A DNA stretch of 64,000 nucleotides from CAVVMA01 sp963830715 (GTDB lineage: Bacteria; Desulfobacterota; Binatia; Binatales; Binataceae), in the NCBI GenBank assembly GCA_963830715.1, contig CAWHNS010000023.1, positions 62,001-126,000 on the forward strand, read 5' to 3'. This document shows positions 62,840-64,000 of this stretch, piece after piece (the stretch's first letter is position 1; every line of letters starts with the position of its first letter). The notes beneath the pieces are model-generated. The model saw nothing but the letters and a program-made list of their open reading frames with translations. It was not told the origin of the DNA and searched no databases. A program made the translations under genes and the position numbers.

Positions 62840-64000
62840 CTACGGATATTTCACGTTGATGGTCAGATTCAGCTGGCCGGTTCTGTAGGGAAACATCGCC
62901 GCGTCGAAGCCGGGTAGCTTGGAGGTACCTGTAGGGTTGTTCGACAATCCAACGCCCTCGCGTGGTGTACCGTTCGGGTTCAATTCGAGCATATGGGTGC
63001 TGTCCTCGTCGTGAAACACCAGAATCGCGTAAGGTCCGGGGTCTTGATTTTCGAAATCACATTCGGCGTGTCGATTGGTGATCGTTGACGCAGTTTTCGC
63101 CGCCCCCTGCGTGTTTGCCGGGAAGCCTTCGGCTGACGTAAACAGCTCGCAATAGACCTGGCCACGGTCGTTTCGCAGCCCCGCGATTTCGACATGGATC
63201 AGGTTCCCGGATTGATCTTCCTCGCCCGTTTCGTTGGGGTTGGAAATTCTTACGTCGCTTTGACCTTGCAACTCGGCTAGAACCGCACCGCGCTCGTCGA
63301 GAGCCGAATCTATTACCCATTCCGGGCCGTAGAGCCCGACATCACCGGCATATGAGCCGCGGCCGTAATTTTCGAGGTGCGCGGTTTTGATCTGCTTGCC
63401 GCGCAGGCCTTTCGCGCGCAGTTTGGCTACCGCGTCGGGCAGGTCCATGAAGCTCGCGGGCAACGCGCGCTGATCGTTGGGATCGGCACTGGAGCCAGGC
63501 GTCAACTCGCCGGCGGGCGAATTGGGCATAAAGCTGAGCGTCTGCTGCTGTCCGGGAGAGTAGAAGTTGAGCTGGACCAGCACACCGCCCGCCGGAGACT
63601 GCGCATTGCTGAGCCCGGCGCCCAGCTCCATTTGGATCGACGTGAGGAAGGCATCGGGTTGCCATTTGGCGCGAACGTACGCGACCGCACGCTGCGCGAT
63701 CGCCGGCACGTCGCCCACCGGCCACTGGACTTGCCCCGGGAGCACCTGGCTTGCGGCCGCGCTCCGCATTGGCGCCGCGGACGAGCTGCGGGTCCATTCG
63801 ATATCGGCGCCGGGGGCGGTTCGGGTCGTCATATGTTTGCTGCCCTCGACGCGGAATGCCCCGACCATCCCCGAGATGCTGCCTCCCATGATCATGAACG
63901 TGCCGCTGTCCTTGCCGGTGACGAAAAGGTTCGGCGCATAGGTGCCGTTTGGCACGGTCGTGATAGTGGCCTTCTGACCCATCAGCGGCATCGGGCACGA
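62840..64000 (-). CDS. Exported protein with C-terminal DUF2141 domain (partial)
   Basis: At least 383 residues; the frame is still open at the right edge, so the true start (probably with a signal peptide) may lie outside, though ATG 63991 is possible. The C-terminal part (about 265-383) is a DUF2141-type domain: VEIAGLRNDRGQVYCELFTS, then YAILVFHDEDSTHMLELNPN and PREGVGLSNNPTG. The N-terminal and middle regions hold no family I know. DUF2141 proteins are secreted, with unknown function. Confidence 0.7.
   Translation of the reverse strand, partial: SCPMPLMGQKATITTVPNGTYAPNLFVTGKDSGTFMIMGGSISGMVGAFRVEGSKHMTTRTAPGADIEWTRSSSAAPMRSAAASQVLPGQVQWPVGDVPAIAQRAVAYVRAKWQPDAFLTSIQMELGAGLSNAQSPAGGVLVQLNFYSPGQQQTLSFMPNSPAGELTPGSSADPNDQRALPASFMDLPDAVAKLRAKGLRGKQIKTAHLENYGRGSYAGDVGLYGPEWVIDSALDERGAVLAELQGQSDVRISNPNETGEEDQSGNLIHVEIAGLRNDRGQVYCELFTSAEGFPANTQGAAKTASTITNRHAECDFENQDPGPYAILVFHDEDSTHMLELNPNGTPREGVGLSNNPTGTSKLPGFDAAMFPYRTGQLNLTINVKYP

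Overview
The window is dense, GC-rich bacterial chromosome with short intergenic gaps, many ATGA/GTGA/TGATG gene overlaps and frequent GTG/TTG starts. A squalene-hopene cyclase with HpnA, C, D, E, G, H and K, plus lipoprotein and envelope genes, indicates a Gram-negative hopanoid producer. The gene mix resembles uncultured deltaproteobacteria-like lineages such as Binatota (Desulfobacterota_B), but that placement is only an inference. About 15 otherwise conserved genes are broken by single-base indels (plus one 13-bp duplication). This points to residual indel errors in a metagenome-type assembly more than to mass gene decay, so I give the span of each restored gene.

Layout. 1-8104 (mostly minus): membrane protein (partial), cysteine hydrolase, rtcB and archease (RNA ligation), a cation efflux pump, apt, an M23 lipoprotein, pcm, a secreted membrane-anchored protein and a GT39 mannosyltransferase-like enzyme. 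8239-12954: toxin-antitoxin genes and remnants (Gp49/XRE, hicAB, brnTA), an esterase with an unknown partner, a methyltransferase and tRNA-Pro(GGG). 13055-17755: SDR, small secreted proteins, coaX, MBL hydrolase and a PDZ protein. 17933-24836: a minus-strand operon (HAD, nucleotidyltransferase, ATP-grasp, class III aminotransferase, second HAD) divergent from a CDP-alcohol phosphotransferase and a cobalamin-type radical SAM enzyme. This looks like an undescribed head-group or polar-lipid pathway and is my main candidate for a new system. 24837-26993: repeats, a decayed gene, vapBC and a coiled-coil protein.

27088-42333: oxidoreductase, TetR regulator and a long hopanoid locus (hpnH, ispA, alcohol dehydrogenase, shc, dxr, hpnC, hpnD, hpnE, hpnA, a CruF-like hydratase, convergent hpnG, hpnK). 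It holds one MEP-pathway enzyme, prenyl condensation, squalene formation from FPP (HpnCDE), cyclisation (Shc), and addition (HpnH) and trimming (HpnG) of the adenosyl side chain. 42402-53273: M1 aminopeptidase, SDR, Ppx/GppA, a 27-residue membrane peptide, a tandem CoA-transferase, GNAT, and an SDR-TetR pair. 53552-62179: an APC amino-acid permease behind a near-perfect sigma-54 promoter, then PP2C phosphatase, Ser/Thr kinase, ammonium transporter and a zinc-ribbon/nucleotidyl-cyclase/ATPase/TPR regulator. This block looks like nitrogen uptake joined to phosphorylation and possibly cyclic-nucleotide signalling. 62255-64000: two secreted proteins, the last running off the window.
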